This document shows positions 11,046 through 21,865 of a DNA stretch of 64,000 nucleotides, in pieces (the stretch's first letter is position 1; every line of letters starts with the position of its first letter). The DNA comes from Forficula auricularia (lineage: Eukaryota; Arthropoda; Insecta; Dermaptera; Forficulidae), in contig JALMQS010000073.1 of NCBI GenBank assembly GCA_024734495.1, forward strand, positions 3,174,921-3,238,920, written 5' to 3'. The translations under genes and the position numbers were made by a program. Under the pieces are notes generated by a model that was given only the letters and a program-made list of their open reading frames with translations, made no database searches and was not told where the DNA came from.

Positions 11046-12058
11046 TAAAATATTCAGGTATGCAAAGGTCTGACCACCATTTTTGATCAATATCAAGAGA
11101 GAAAAACTCCTAGCCAAAGTTGAATGCAGAAAGTTATTGGCAACTTTTGTTTATCGAGCGTTCACCTTTAATCGGCGTTGAACGGTTCATTTCCTTTAAG
11201 AATATTATCCTATCTATTGAACTTTTTTTCTTTTTGAAAACTCTTGTAACCCTTAAGCAATAATGAAGTGGTGATCGAGTCGTCGAAGAATATTCCTTTT
11301 GACAGGGTTGGCTGGCTGGCTGGCTTATGGGACAAAATCAAAGAGCCCAGCAATTCATCTTGAATTCGAAAACGTGGATTATTTTGTTCCAATCGGCGGA
11401 TAATAATCATGTGATCATCGATTGATCGATTGAATACGACAAAAATATAAAAGAAGAGATAACAAAAGATCTTGAAAAAAAAAAAAAAAAAAAAAAAATA
11501 GAATTTCGAAGAATGATTAAAAATAAATGGATGAGATTTTGGTTTTATAATAAAAAAAAACGGTACCCAACAATAAACCAATTCTCTCTGAATAAAGAGA
11601 AAAGTCCTGGTAGTAAAATTTCAGACTCGAGTCTCTCGAACTAAGCAGGGATCAAAAACGATTAGAAGGAATTAAAATATGATACAATATTTTAAATCAA
11701 TCAAATCGTATTTTTAATAGGCTAATATTCTGGTGTCTCCATGCCATAAGTCAAGATTACGTTTCATTAGGTATTTTAAATTTTTTAAAACATTAATTTG
11801 TTGAATTTGTTTAGTTTTTTAAACTCCAGCAGGCTGTTTCATGGTATATAAATCGACCGATTTTGTTCAAATTTGGTAATTTTATTCCAAAATACATATT
11901 ATTTAATAAATATTTATTACCAATTTAACTCATCAAAGTTATACAAAATGGATTATCTCGGTTCTAAGTTTTTGGCATTTAGACCCTTTCGAACTTACAC
12001 TCTTCAATATTTATCTATCCTTATTATAATCGACTTGCGCGACGACGCCAACGTGATT
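11046..12058. other. No gene; 24-A run
   Basis: A run of 24 A at 11475-11498 could be the tail of an old retrocopy, but no matching body is recognisable. A 123-codon minus-strand frame (11210-11581) is mostly low-complexity F/Y and is not supported. Confidence 0.45.
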
Positions 12059-12060
12059 TT

Positions 12061-12556
12061 TTTACTTTACCATAAGGGGATGGTCAAGTATTGTAATCTT
12101 ACATGAAAAAATTGGTTTTTTTGAATCTTTTTTTGAAATATCTCAAAAACTGCTGAAACTATTTTGATTACAAAAATTGGGCAAAACTATGCCATTTCGG
12201 TCTACAAAAAAGTTAAATTTAAAAATATAAAATTTTAAAACTAAAAAAAACAAGAAAAATGAAATATATGTACTATAAAATGAACCTATAATAACGAAAA
12301 TATTTTTTTTCTGGGCCCAAATTAGGGAAGGGAATCAAAAAATAAAAATCTAGGCTATTTGAGCAAACTCAACCAAATTCTGTAGACATAATCAGTGGGC
12401 CCCCAGGACAAATAAAAATTCAAAAACTAATCTCCCGAAATAGGGGGGGATTGTAGGGTCAAAAAATTAAAATCTAGGCCCTTGTACCAAACTCAACCAG
12501 AAGTGTATGGTAAAGTAAAGTGGATGGCCATATCAGAAGAACGTGTCAATTTATTT
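12061..12556 (+). repeat. Interspersed repeat family A, copy 3
   Basis: The head TTTACTTTACCATAAGGGGA and the tail TATGGTAAAGTAAAGTGG are both present. The middle is deleted relative to the 4.6 kb copy. The poly-G tract (7 G) is near 12443. Confidence 0.75.
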
Positions 12557-12634
12557 AATTTTAAAACTCACTAATAGGTCATGACAAATAAAATTTATTA
12601 AAATAAGAAAATTTAAATCATTATTCTAAAATCC

Positions 12635-12703
12635 ACCACGGAGTCCAGGGGGCGTAGCCCACTGGTCAGCAAGATGCTCGTCCAAGTCAGACTTCGCAGC
12701 TGG
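12635..12703 (+). mobile_element. Helitron 3' end (family He1), 5' truncated
   Basis: GGAGTCCAGGGGGCGTAGCC is followed by a decayed hairpin, CTTCGCAG, CTGG and T, matching the He1 3' end. CTGG fits the CTRR rule. No TC-starting 5' end was found upstream. Confidence 0.5.
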
Positions 12704-13117
12704 TTATATATAATATAGTAAAAAGAGAAATTGATTTCTTGGCTGTAGAAAAGTAAATAAGGTTAACTTCCAAATCTCTCAACAAATCTCGCCTGTTTTA
12801 TTTTTCCTATTTTCATTCTAAAAAAGAAGGTGTCAAAGATAATGAACATCTCCAAAGGGAATTTTTCCTCCCGCATGCATTTTAGACCTAACGTTAAAGA
12901 AAATTACCATAGAAATGAAGATTGACAGAGAAGCAGCACTGATGACGTTCTTTTCTTTCTCATCTAATTAGCCTCTATCTACTCTAATTTTAAAAATCAC
13001 TTTATGCTTTTTCTTTTAATCAATAGCATCAACATTTATTTTATTTTTTTTGAATTGAGATAAATAAAGTTATTGCTCTTTATACTTTTTATGTATACTT
13101 TATTGAAATAGTTACCC
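12704..13117. other. No gene recognised
   Basis: Nothing was identified. Confidence 0.5.
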
Positions 13118-14095
13118 TAGTAGTACAATGTTTTTCAAACTATATAGTAACTATATAGGGGATATATAGATTCTCCTAGTAGCACAATGTTTCAAACTAT
13201 ATAGTAACTATATAGGGGATATATAGATTCTCCTAGCATCACAATGTCTAAAACTATGTAGTAACTATATAGGGGATATATAGATTCTTCTAGCAGCACA
13301 ATGTCTCAAACTATATAGTAACTATATAGGGGCTATACAGATTCTCGAAATCTATATATCCCATATATATATAGTTACTAAATAGTTTGAAACATTGTGC
13401 TGCTAGGAGAATCTATATATCCCCTATATAGTTACTATATAGTTTGAAACAGTGTGCTACTGGGAGGATCTATATAGTCCCTATATAGTTACTATATAGT
13501 GTCTATATAGATTTTGAGGTTAGTGTTATAGGGGCTATATAGGTTCTCGAAATCTATATAGGCACTAAAACATTGTGCTGCCAGGAGAATCTATATAGCC
13601 TCTATATAGTTACTATATAGTTTTAAACATTGTGCTACTAGGAGAATCTATATAACCCCTATATAGTTACTATATAGTTTGAAACAGTGTGCTACTGAGA
13701 GGATCTATATAGTCCCTATATAGTTACTATATAGTGCCTATATAGATTTTGCGGTTAGTACTATAGGGGCTATATAGGTTCTCGAAATCTATAGGGGCAC
13801 TGAAACTAGTGCTATAGGGGGTATATAGGTTCTCGAAATCTATATAGGCACTGAAACATTGTGCTACTAGGAGAATCTATATAACCCCTATATAGATTTC
13901 GAGAATAGCACAATGTTTCAAACTATATAGTAACTTTACAGGGGCTATATAGATTCTCGAAATCTATATTGTTTGAAACATTGTGCTACTAGGATAATCT
14001 ATATAGCTGCTATATAGTTACTATATAGTTTGAAACATTGTGCTACTAGGAGGATATACATAGCCCCTATATTATTAGTTTGAAACATTGTGATA
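13118..14095. repeat. Two-orientation palindromic array (57-59 bp unit, about 14 units)
   Basis: Units contain AGCACAATGTTTCAAAC, CTATATAGTAACTATATAGG and a GATTCTC block. Five units read forward (near 13123, 13180, 13237, 13296, 13907) and nine inverted (near 13392, 13447, 13567, 13626, 13684, 13855, 13977, 14035, 14083). Orientation switches fall in GATTCTCGAAATC, itself palindromic. The unit equals one arm of the small MITE at 47094-47215, so the array probably grew from that MITE. Confidence 0.85.
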
Positions 14096-14136
14096 AGCTG
14101 AGTTCAAATTATTATAGTTTAAGGTAAATTATTTTT

Positions 14137-14380
14137 AAGTATGTTTGCAGGTATTTGGACAGGAAGGTGTAAATCAAAAAATTGTCATTGATTTCTGCGA
14201 CGTTTTGCCAACTTTATTTTGACTTCATCAGGCAAATATGTGCACATTTGTTATATATTAATATTAATCATATTCATTAAGACGCCTGATGAAGCCAAAA
14301 TAAAGTTGGCGAAACGTCGCAAAAACCAATGACAATTTTTTGATTTACACCTTTCTGTCTAAATACCTGCAAACGTACTT
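14137..14380. repeat. Foldback with hammerhead-like core in each arm
   Basis: Arms of about 98 bp (14137-14235 and 14283-14380) flank an AT-rich loop. The right arm on the plus strand reads CTGATGA (14286-14292), stem GCCAA / TTGGC (14294-14298, 14306-14310), GAAA (14311-14314), then CGTCGC. The left arm on the minus strand has the same core with GAAA changed to CAAA. CTGANGA, stem II and GAAA are the invariant hammerhead elements; one unpaired A sits before stem II here. Cleavage activity is untested. Confidence 0.65.
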
Positions 14381-14517
14381 AATTAATTAAATAATATGGA
14401 TGCTATGGACTTTAGTAAATTATTTAATTTAATTTATTTAATTAAAAAAATAATTTACATTTTTAGGGACAAATTTTTAGTGAAAAATTATCTTAATGAT
14501 AAATATGTACATATTGC

Positions 14518-14603
14518 ATGTCAGAGGGTTTAATCCCCTTGGGATTGAACCCAAGTGCTATCCGGGCTGTTAGCTTACCATAGAAATTAATTGCCTCTGA
14601 CAT
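14518..14603 (-). repeat. Short element with tRNA T-arm and inverted ends
   Basis: ATGTCAGAGG at the left and CCTCTGACAT at the right form inverted termini. On the minus strand the interior contains CTTGGGTTCAATCCCAAG, a fully paired T-arm with a B-box-like loop. Two related copies form the foldback at 62.3-62.7 kb. It combines MITE-like ends with a Pol III-type promoter element. Confidence 0.6.
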
Positions 14604-14873
14604 ACAAATATAATAAAAGCAAGGAAATTTTACTACATTCATTTAAGAATTGATTTGAAAAATTCTGCTTAGGCTGAAAAAAGTTTTCAGGAAGAACACT
14701 TTTAGTATATTTTAAATATAAAGAATTTGAGTATGTCATTTTTTGAAATTTAGATGGAATGTTTTTCAAAAAGGTAACTCTTGGCCGGAGCCAGTAATTT
14801 AATTTAAAAAAAAAATATTTAGATTAATTAAATAAAATTTTAATAAGACTAAGTGATGTTTTTCAGTTAAGTA

Positions 14874-15639
14874 TCAGTACTTTGAGGCACCGAGCGATGC
14901 TCGGTAACTTTATTCTTCAGCTAAAACCTTTATTTTAATATTATTTTTAATTTAAAATTCTGATAAAAATGTCGATTTTTATTTGAGAGCCGTTTTCAAA
15001 TTAAAAAAAAATACAAATATATATAGTATTGGCCCACTGTACCCCCACATCTCCACCCCATTCGACCCCCGAAACCTCGCCCTACTCCCGGATCCCCACC
15101 ACTGCACCCCATCTCCTGCACCTGTTTTGATTTAACCACTGAATAATTTTTATTTATTCATTCAATTGTCAATAAATAAAACCTATCAAAATGTGTTATT
15201 TTTTCAGAAAATTGAGACCCGCTTATGCGAAAGATATTTTTAAATAAATCCTTGATTATTTTTTATTCTATTAAATAAATAAGGTTCTTTATAAAAACAA
15301 TTATAAAACGTTGATTAATAATTCTAACGTTTAGGTAGAACAAAAAATTTTAAAAACCACAATCACAATACTTCATCAATGGCTTGGAGAACCATGAATT
15401 AACCCAACCCATTGTCTGTCTAGTTACAAAAGTACAAGAGAAACCTTTTTTAAAAACCCAAGATTGGCATTTTTCTAACTGAGAATAATTAATTTGATTA
15501 CGAAAAACCCCATAAAAACAATTTTGTCGAAGATGAGACCGTGACAGATCGAATTGTCAACCCAAAAACTCCCTAACCCATAATTAATAAAATAATATAT
15601 AGATATATATACAAATTTTGCTCGTTTAATAAGAGTAGA
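14874..15639 (-). mobile_element. Helitron (non-autonomous), family He2, copy 1
   Basis: Read on the minus strand it starts TCTACTCTTATTAAACGAGC after A and ends with hairpin ACCGAGCATCGCTCGGT, 10 nt, CTGA, then T. All four Helitron hallmarks (5' TC, 3' hairpin, CTRR, A^T insertion) are present in its 766 bp. The interior is non-coding. A sister copy lies at 16180-16983 in the same orientation. Confidence 0.85.
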
Positions 15640-15890
15640 TTAGTGATTTACGAATTTACCTTTTTTTGAATTTGCGAAATTCTCTATAAAATGTTAAATA
15701 TTTTTTTGAATTATTTGAGAATTTATATAGAAAGTAATTTAAAAATTTTGCATTGCCCTCCAACAAATGGAACACTTCTTAATAAAGATGATTCAATAGT
15801 ATAATATTTTGAGAAAATTGACTCGTAGAAATTAAGTCAAAAGTCTATCATTAATATATATTATATATATTATTTTTATAATATTTTTGG

Positions 15891-16083
15891 TAACAATTAA
15901 GTAAGAGACCTTGAGGAACTTTTGTAGGTGTAATCAAAATGATATAACACTAATTGTAAATTAGCATTTTAATATGCCAGCGGTATTTTTGGTGACATAT
16001 TAAAATGCTAATTTACTTTTAGTTTTATATCATTTTGATTACACCTACAAAAAGTTCCCAAGGCTTCTTACTTAATTGTAACA
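15891..16083. repeat. Hairpin MITE, about 190 bp
   Basis: Arms of about 92 bp pair almost throughout (GTAACAATTAAGTAAGA to TCTTACTTAATTGTAAC). The short loop is GTATTTTTGGT. It has no coding capacity. It sits between the two He2 Helitrons. Confidence 0.8.
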
Positions 16084-16179
16084 AAAATATAAAATAAATA
16101 AATATAAGGGAACAGCAATCGAGCAACCTGTATTGACTGTGAATTATATATTTATTTATGTTGTTCACTTATATTATAT

Positions 16180-16983
16180 TTAGTACCTGTAGGCACCTAG
16201 CGATGCTCGGTAACTTCTTCCTTCAGTTAAAACCTTTATTTTAATATTATTTTTAATTTAAAATTCTGATAAAAAGGTCGATTTTTATTTGAGAGCCGTT
16301 TTCAAATTAAAAAAAAATTACAAATATATATAGTATTCGCCCACTGTACCCCCACCCCGCTTGACCCCACCCCCGAAACCTCGCCCTACCCCCGGATCCC
16401 CCTCCACTGCACCCCACCTCCTGAACCTGTTTTGATTCAACCATATGATTCCATTTTTATTCATCCAATTAATAAATAAAACCTATCAAAATGTGTTGTT
16501 TTTTCAGAAAATTGAGACCTACTTATGCGAAATATATTTTTAAATAAATTCTTGATTCTTTTTTATTCTTTTAAATAAATAAAGTTCTTTATAAAAACAA
16601 TTATAAAACGTTTATTAATATTTCTAACGTTTAGGGAGAACAAAATATGTTAAAATCCACAATCACAATACTTCTTCAAGGCCTTTTAGAACAATGAAAC
16701 AAACAACCCATTGTCTGCCTGTGTATAAAAGGAAAATGAAAACTTTTTTAAAACCCTAAGAATGGGATTTGTCTACCTGAGAATAATTAATTTGATTATG
16801 AAAAATCCCATCAAAAACAATTTTGTCGAAGATGAGACCGTGACAGATCGAATTGTCACCCCAAAACCCCCTAACCCGTGAATTTCATCAAAATCGGTAG
16901 AGTCGTTTTCAAAATATAACCAAGATACAAATATATAAACAAACAAATAAATATACAATTTTTGCTCGTTTAATAAAAGTAGA
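16180..16983 (-). mobile_element. Helitron (non-autonomous), family He2, copy 2
   Basis: The minus-strand start is TCTACTTTTATTAAACGAGC after A, and the end has hairpin ACCGAGCATCGCTAGGT with CTAA about 10 nt later. The base after CTAA is A rather than the expected T, so the 3' junction is slightly decayed. About 800 bp are shared with the 14874 copy, including CTCGCCCTACCCCCGGATCC on the plus strand. The segment near 16890-16940 (ATCAAAATCGGTAGAGTCGT) is present only in this copy. Confidence 0.8.
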
Positions 16984-17049
16984 TTAAGTCGTACTCTATT
17001 TTTTGAATATGAAAAAGTTTTTATACCACTTTCTAGATAAATTTTCACA

Positions 17050-17500
17050 AGTATGTTGTATATTAGAGCTCTATAAAGACAGGTATTCGCAGCCGCCATC
17101 TTTGATCCATTCCGATTGCATTGACATGTTATTTACTATAGTGGCCCTAATTAATATTGTTATAATATTATTATTAAAAAATTAAAAAGTATTGTGTTGT
17201 TTCTGAATTATAAACATTATTTTATATACAGTTAGTGCAACATTACCGATTATAGTTTTCTAACAGGTACGGAATTTTATTCACACATATAATTATGAAT
17301 TATATGTTTGAGGTTATCCATTTACGTATGTAAATTGTAAATGGTTTCTTTGAATAAGGCGACTATTTATTTGATTATAATAATTAAATATACATATAGC
17401 AAAGCACTTTGAATACATTTACAACGCCATATTACAGCTGTTAGTTTGGATCAAATATGGTGCCCTTTATAGAGAGAGTCTTAATGTATATGCAAAAAAA
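17050..17500. repeat. Weak inverted repeat
   Basis: CTCTATAAAGACAGG plus GCCGCCATCTTTGATCCA near 17070-17110 pair with TGGATCAAATATGGTGCC plus CTTTATAGAGAG near 17450-17480. The interior has no recognised gene. Confidence 0.45.
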
Positions 17501-17694
17501 TTTAATTTTCTATGGAAAATTTCGCAAATGTAAAAAATGAAACAGGCCCTTAAATTAATTTACTTATAACATTGACATTAAAAATGTCTATATTGTTGTT
17601 TTAAAATATGTGTCTAGCCGGATAGAAGCTCTAAGTGGGTCACATCTGGCTGTATTTTGACCATCACTGATTTTAAGTCAGAGTATTTTATCTA

Positions 17695-18445
17695 CCAGGT
17701 GTTTGCATATGAGATGAGCCTTTTTATGAAAATAAAACACTTTTTTTTAATAGGAATGAAAAAAATATTTTATTCAAAGTACTCCCCATCACTTTCTAAA
17801 CATTTTAACCACCTTTCTGGTAATTGGTGGATCCCCTTCCAAAAAAAAACTGCTGAGCTTTGGAAGAAAACCATTGATTGACCCATTTTTCGACTTATTC
17901 GTAAGTTTTGAAGTGCTGTTCTTTAAGTGTGTGGCCCATCGACGAAAACAGGTGGTAGTCGGAAGGAGCCAGATCACTTTATGTTGCCTCTTTTTGATAT
18001 TCTAGCCGTTTTTCCTGCAATGTAAGGTTCAAATCAATTAATTGTTGTTGGTAGTGTTTAGCATTTTTCAACAGCTCATGATAGACGACACCTTTCTGAT
18101 CCCATCATCATCGTCATCGTTGAAACCATCTTTTGCATGTTGCTAATGATAGAGGATGACTGCTATAATCTTCTTCAAGCATTCGTTGAGATTCTGCCGG
18201 AGTTTTCTTTAAATGATAACAAAAAATTTAATGCTGTCAGCATATCGTATACTGTAGGCACAAAATTCGACATATTTAACAAGAACTTTTTTATGTTGTT
18301 GTAGTGCAAATCAAATTTTCAACACTGAACGTTGTTGACAGATGCCAAAGCAATGAAAAAATTATAAGGTTATGGTTCGTTCAAAATAAAAATAACCCAT
18401 ACCCCCATCTATCGTAAAAGGCTCATTTCATATGCATACACCTGG
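17695..18445 (-). mobile_element. Mariner transposon, internally deleted
   Basis: Terminal inverted repeats CCAGGTGTTTGCATATGAGA and its imperfect complement ending ATATGCATACACCTGG are flanked by TA on both sides (17693-17694, 18446-18447), the mariner target duplication. The length of 751 bp against roughly 1.3 kb for full mariners indicates loss of the middle of the transposase gene. The remaining reading frame is annotated separately. Confidence 0.9.
17770..18273 (-). pseudogene. Mariner transposase remnant (N-terminal and C-terminal parts)
   Basis: In full mariners this gene encodes the DDE/D transposase that cuts at the terminal repeats. Starting at the ATG at 18273 on the minus strand, the first codons read MSNFVPTVYDMLTALNF, followed after a frameshift by pieces resembling the N-terminal helix-turn-helix. 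Most of the catalytic core is missing. The C-terminal part keeps SDYHLFSSMGHTLKEQ, which holds the last catalytic Asp, then QFFLEGIHQLPERW and the family ending SDGEYFE followed by a stop at 17770-17772. With stops, at least one frameshift and a missing centre, it cannot encode an active enzyme. Confidence 0.88.
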
Positions 18446-18447
18446 TA

Positions 18448-19375
18448 TATAATACTCTTTGCAGTTTTTTATCCATAGTCAAATGTGAATTGATATTTAA
18501 TTAAAATACGATCCCTTCCTATTATTTTTAATCATGTGAGCTTCTTTCTACTTTTAGTAACATACTACATAAAATAAAAGTATCTTAGTGAAAAAGTTTT
18601 TTTATTTATTTTATATATTTTTTCTACTTTATTTTAATTCTTTATTTGTTCAAATATTTTGTTTTTTAAGCAATTATTTTTTGCGCTTATTTATCCGCAA
18701 TTCACTTACCTATAACAAGAAGAGCTTTTCTCGGTAGATGTATAGATATAGTTAGATGGACAACGCCAATTGCAGTCGTTATTCATAGCGTATAGGCTTA
18801 TAATTACAATCAATACTCGTATGAATGAAATACCTACATAATAAAATAAAAGAACATTTCTCCAATTTCCCGTTTGATAAAGCCTTTAATAAAAAAAACT
18901 CATTAACGGCGAAGCGAGGTTTAGAAATATAATCGTATTGGCCGATAATTTGTATTCTCCATTGGAAGGCACAAAGATAATAAAACGCTATCAAAATAAC
19001 AAGCACACCTCGCAAGTTGTTGTAATAATTCAAGTTTTTATAGGAAACTGTTTAAAACTTTAAAAGTTTAAACACTGCTACCATTTAGAGGAGAAAGTTC
19101 AGAGTGTCATTCGCAGACTCCTTTAAAATTTATTTCCATGATGCTTTAGCTAGTATTTGTGGGTTCACTTTTGGTATAAAAAAGTTATCTGTGAGAAAAT
19201 CGACATAGGGATAGTTAAGAGTTAAAATTTTAGTAAAATCATCCATAATTAATTATAATGATTTATTGGACACGAATAAATAACACCGGTGAACACAATT
19301 TTCGTCCTAAAGTTTTAAATATCAAATTTGAGTTCCTTTTACGTAAAAATGAAGGGGAAAATTGATTTTTTTAAA
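18448..19375. other. No gene; one repeat fragment
   Basis: A fragment at about 19210-19300 (AGTTAAAATTTTAGTAAAAT) matches the outer arm of the foldback at 40981-41268. Nothing else was recognised. Confidence 0.45.
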
Positions 19376-19401
19376 AAGTTTGCTTTTGTAGTGGTTATTT
19401 A

Positions 19402-20226
19402 TCTTATATATAAAAGCCCTTGTCAGACAGTACCCGTGGCGGAGCAAGGTGAACATGTGGGAGAAAAAGCAACTAATATTCAATGACAGTTGTTATATTG
19501 ACAAATTTTATAAATAAAACATCTCTATTCTCTATATTATATATCTATAATATCTCTATATATTAATATATTCCTCTATATAGCTTAGAATATTAGATTT
19601 ACGGCGTGTCTCATTTGAAATTTTAGTAGAAAAATTTATTAATTTTAAATATATTATATATTAATATATATTTAATTTTTTGGAAATAATTCATAGCGCG
19701 AAAATTAATTTTTTTTTTGAATTTAAGAAAAATATAAATTCTTAAAATTTTAGTAGACAAATTAATTTTAAAATATATATATATATTATATATATTTAAT
19801 TTATAATATAAGTTTTAATGAGATATGATTTAATGGGAAATGAGATTAATTCTTAATTTATTACTGCGCGGGTCATTTGAAATTTTAGTAAATAAATTAA
19901 TTTTAAAATTATTATATATAATTAATTTAGAGACACATTTTAGATAAATTTAAATATTGAAATGTATTATTAAAAAAGAAATAGGTTTCCAACCGATCGG
20001 GAACTTCGAGAGAAATGGTTGCATGCTCTAATAAAGTATTTATAAAGCATTTAATGATATTTTTCATCTTTCTTTGATCAATATTCATTATTCAAAAAAA
20101 TATTTTTTTCAAAACATATAATTACGGACAGCTAATAATCACATCTCGAAACGCTGCCCGCCAGGGCCACCAGCCCGGAGGGCCGAGCAGTGCCAGGCGT
20201 GCCGTAGGCACGCCGGGTACTGCTAG
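19402..20226 (+). mobile_element. Helitron (non-autonomous), family He3, copy 1
   Basis: It starts TCTTATATATAAAAGCCC after A (19401). It ends with hairpin GGCGTGCCGTAGGCACGCC, GGTACTG, CTAG (20223-20226), then T. The flanks rejoin exactly into the inverted-repeat arm it interrupted, which independently fixes both ends. The middle is AT-rich and non-coding. Its 3' 75 bp are shared with the copy ending at 44898. Confidence 0.9.
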
Positions 20227-20463
20227 TAATAATAATAAACGACGAAAAATGCCATTTTGACCTATTTTTGAGTCCCATTAGATATTAAACAGCAATATTT
20301 TAAATCAAAATATTTTATCGACGTAGTAGAAAACAGCTTCCTCTTTGATTTTCAAATTACCACTTGTTTGTAGCTCAATTAGAACCCGAGTTATCAGTAA
20401 AAAACTAAGACCATATGTTTTTATCTATGTTTATAGTCCTTTATAATCACGTAGTTTTAGTTT

Positions 20464-21060
20464 TTACTTTATCCAATGCGAAGCATGGGAGAAAGTATTG
20501 GAATCGCTCTCGCGGCAAGCGCGACTTCAAAGGGTCCTCAGGTAAAGACTACGGAACCCATGGACTCAATTAAGGTCACAAATTGTAGTATTCAATGAGA
20601 TTGAATTTTAGCACGTGACGGTTTTGCCAAAAATTACCTGGAATCTCGTCGAGAGGCCAAAAAGTGCCATTTTTTTTGGAAGTGCGTGGGGATGGATGTA
20701 TGTATTTATGTGTGTTATCGTTTTTTTCGTCCACGATTTTTTCCACACCTTTGCGTTAGATTGAAATGAAATTGAAAACCTACCATTAGTTTAACAAAAT
20801 GAAGCGCTGATTAGTTTTTGGTACATATCGGTCCACAAACATTAGTACTTTATTTCAGTACTTTTTTAGTTTTTTCTAAATATCTTGAAAATGACTTAAC
20901 CAATTTTGATGAAATTTAATATCCTAATTAAGTACCTTGGGGAGCACAAAAAAGGTTAAATAAAGTTTTTAGTAAAATTATATTTTAACGTACTTTTACT
21001 CAAGAACATATTAATATTTCAAATGAATTTGGATAAAGTTTAGCAACGATCCGTTGCAGT
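20464..21060 (+). repeat. Interspersed repeat family G, copy 1
   Basis: It begins TTTACTTTATCCAATGCGAA with a short hairpin and AGTATTGGAATCGC, and ends near AGCAACGATCCGTTGCAG. Almost the whole length is repeated inverted at 56205-56895. It includes GTGCGTGGGGATGGATGTAT and AAATGAAGCGCTGATTAG. No reading frame is conserved. Its head is built like that of family A. Confidence 0.75.
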
Positions 21061-21309
21061 TTATTTAGTTATAACTCGAGTTCTAATTGAACTAAAAACA
21101 AGTGGTAATTTGAAAACCAAAGAGGAAGCGGTTTTCTATTACGTCAACAAAATATTTTAATTTCAAATATTGCTGTTTAATATCTAATAGGACTAAAAAA
21201 TAGGTCAAAATGGCCTTTTTCGTCGTTTATTATTATTATCACCACTACAAAAGCAAACTTTATATGGGAATATAGGGATTTTTCCTTTATTTTGATGAAC
21301 ACTGAATAG

Positions 21310-21425
21310 AAAAATCATGAAATATATCTTAGGAAAAGGAAAAAAAATTTGTCGGCCTGAGTAATACAATAAAACTACGACGTTTCGGATCGACGTATTC
21401 TGCGATCGTTCTCAAATATGCACTA
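21310..21425 (-). repeat. Fragment with CGAAACGTCG motif
   Basis: On the minus strand GAGAACGATCG, a loop, CGATC, CGAAACGTCG and TTTTATTGTATTAC occur in order. The same order is seen in the 40981-41268 foldback. It resembles the hammerhead-like cores elsewhere but lacks an exact CTGANGA. Confidence 0.4.
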
Positions 21426-21577
21426 GGATGGTCCTTATATTTTTTATTGGGTGTTTTCGTATTTTTACGCTGATAGAGGCTCATATGATTCGAAATAAAT
21501 AAAAAAAAATATCCCCAAGGTTTCAAGTCTCTATCTCAATTTTAACCTGTGCCGCACCGCGATACAAGTTTCCCCAT
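21424..21577 (+). mobile_element. Foldback family C, partial copy (one end)
   Basis: GGATGGTCCTTATATT, GAGGCTCATATG, CAAGTCTCTATCTCAATTTT and AACCTG match the left end of the large foldback at 43683 in the same order. The other end is absent. Confidence 0.7.
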
Positions 21578-21865
21578 CTAAAAATTGTTTTTAAAAAACT
21601 ACTTACCAAATACCCAAGATTGAATTCTCCCAGGGGCGTGAGTTGGCTTCTTGGGGTCCGTTCTGCTGAAGACTCGGCGAGTAAAAGGACGAGGTCGCGC
21701 GCCCTCGGAGTAGCTCTAATAACCGAAGGAGGAAATCATTAATATTTGAAGGGCAAATAATATCATTTAACATTTCAAGAATATTCATACTTATGTCTAG
21801 CAATGTTAAAAGAACGGGTGGGGGGGGGGTCATTTGAAATTTAATATTATAATATTTTCGAAACT
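21578..21865. other. GC-richer patch, possible but unsupported exon
   Basis: On the minus strand GGTATTTG is followed by GTAAGTAG, a strong splice donor context, after a moderately GC-rich stretch (21640-21720). No homologous protein signature is visible in the open frame upstream, so this is recorded only as a patch unlike its surroundings. Confidence 0.15.

Larger units (their letters stand above)
19376..21260. mobile_element. Long-inverted-repeat element interrupted by a Helitron
   Basis: The left arm starts AAGTTTGCTTTTGTAGTGG (19376 on), is split at 19401 by Helitron He3, and resumes at 20227 with TAATAATAATAAACGACG. The right arm (21062-21260) is its reverse complement, ending CCACTACAAAAGCAAACTT. 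Combined arms are about 200 bp. The interior carries family G sequence. There is no transposase. The target duplication is unclear because the flanks extend the palindrome. Confidence 0.8.

Noticed and set aside
11210..11581. 123-codon minus-strand open frame
   Set aside because: Low-complexity F/Y stretch coming from the poly-A run; no homologous features.
20153..20226. Bacterial-type terminator (GC hairpin)
   Set aside because: The hairpin is followed by CTAG and T, not a T run, and fits the Helitron 3' end rejoined by its flanks.
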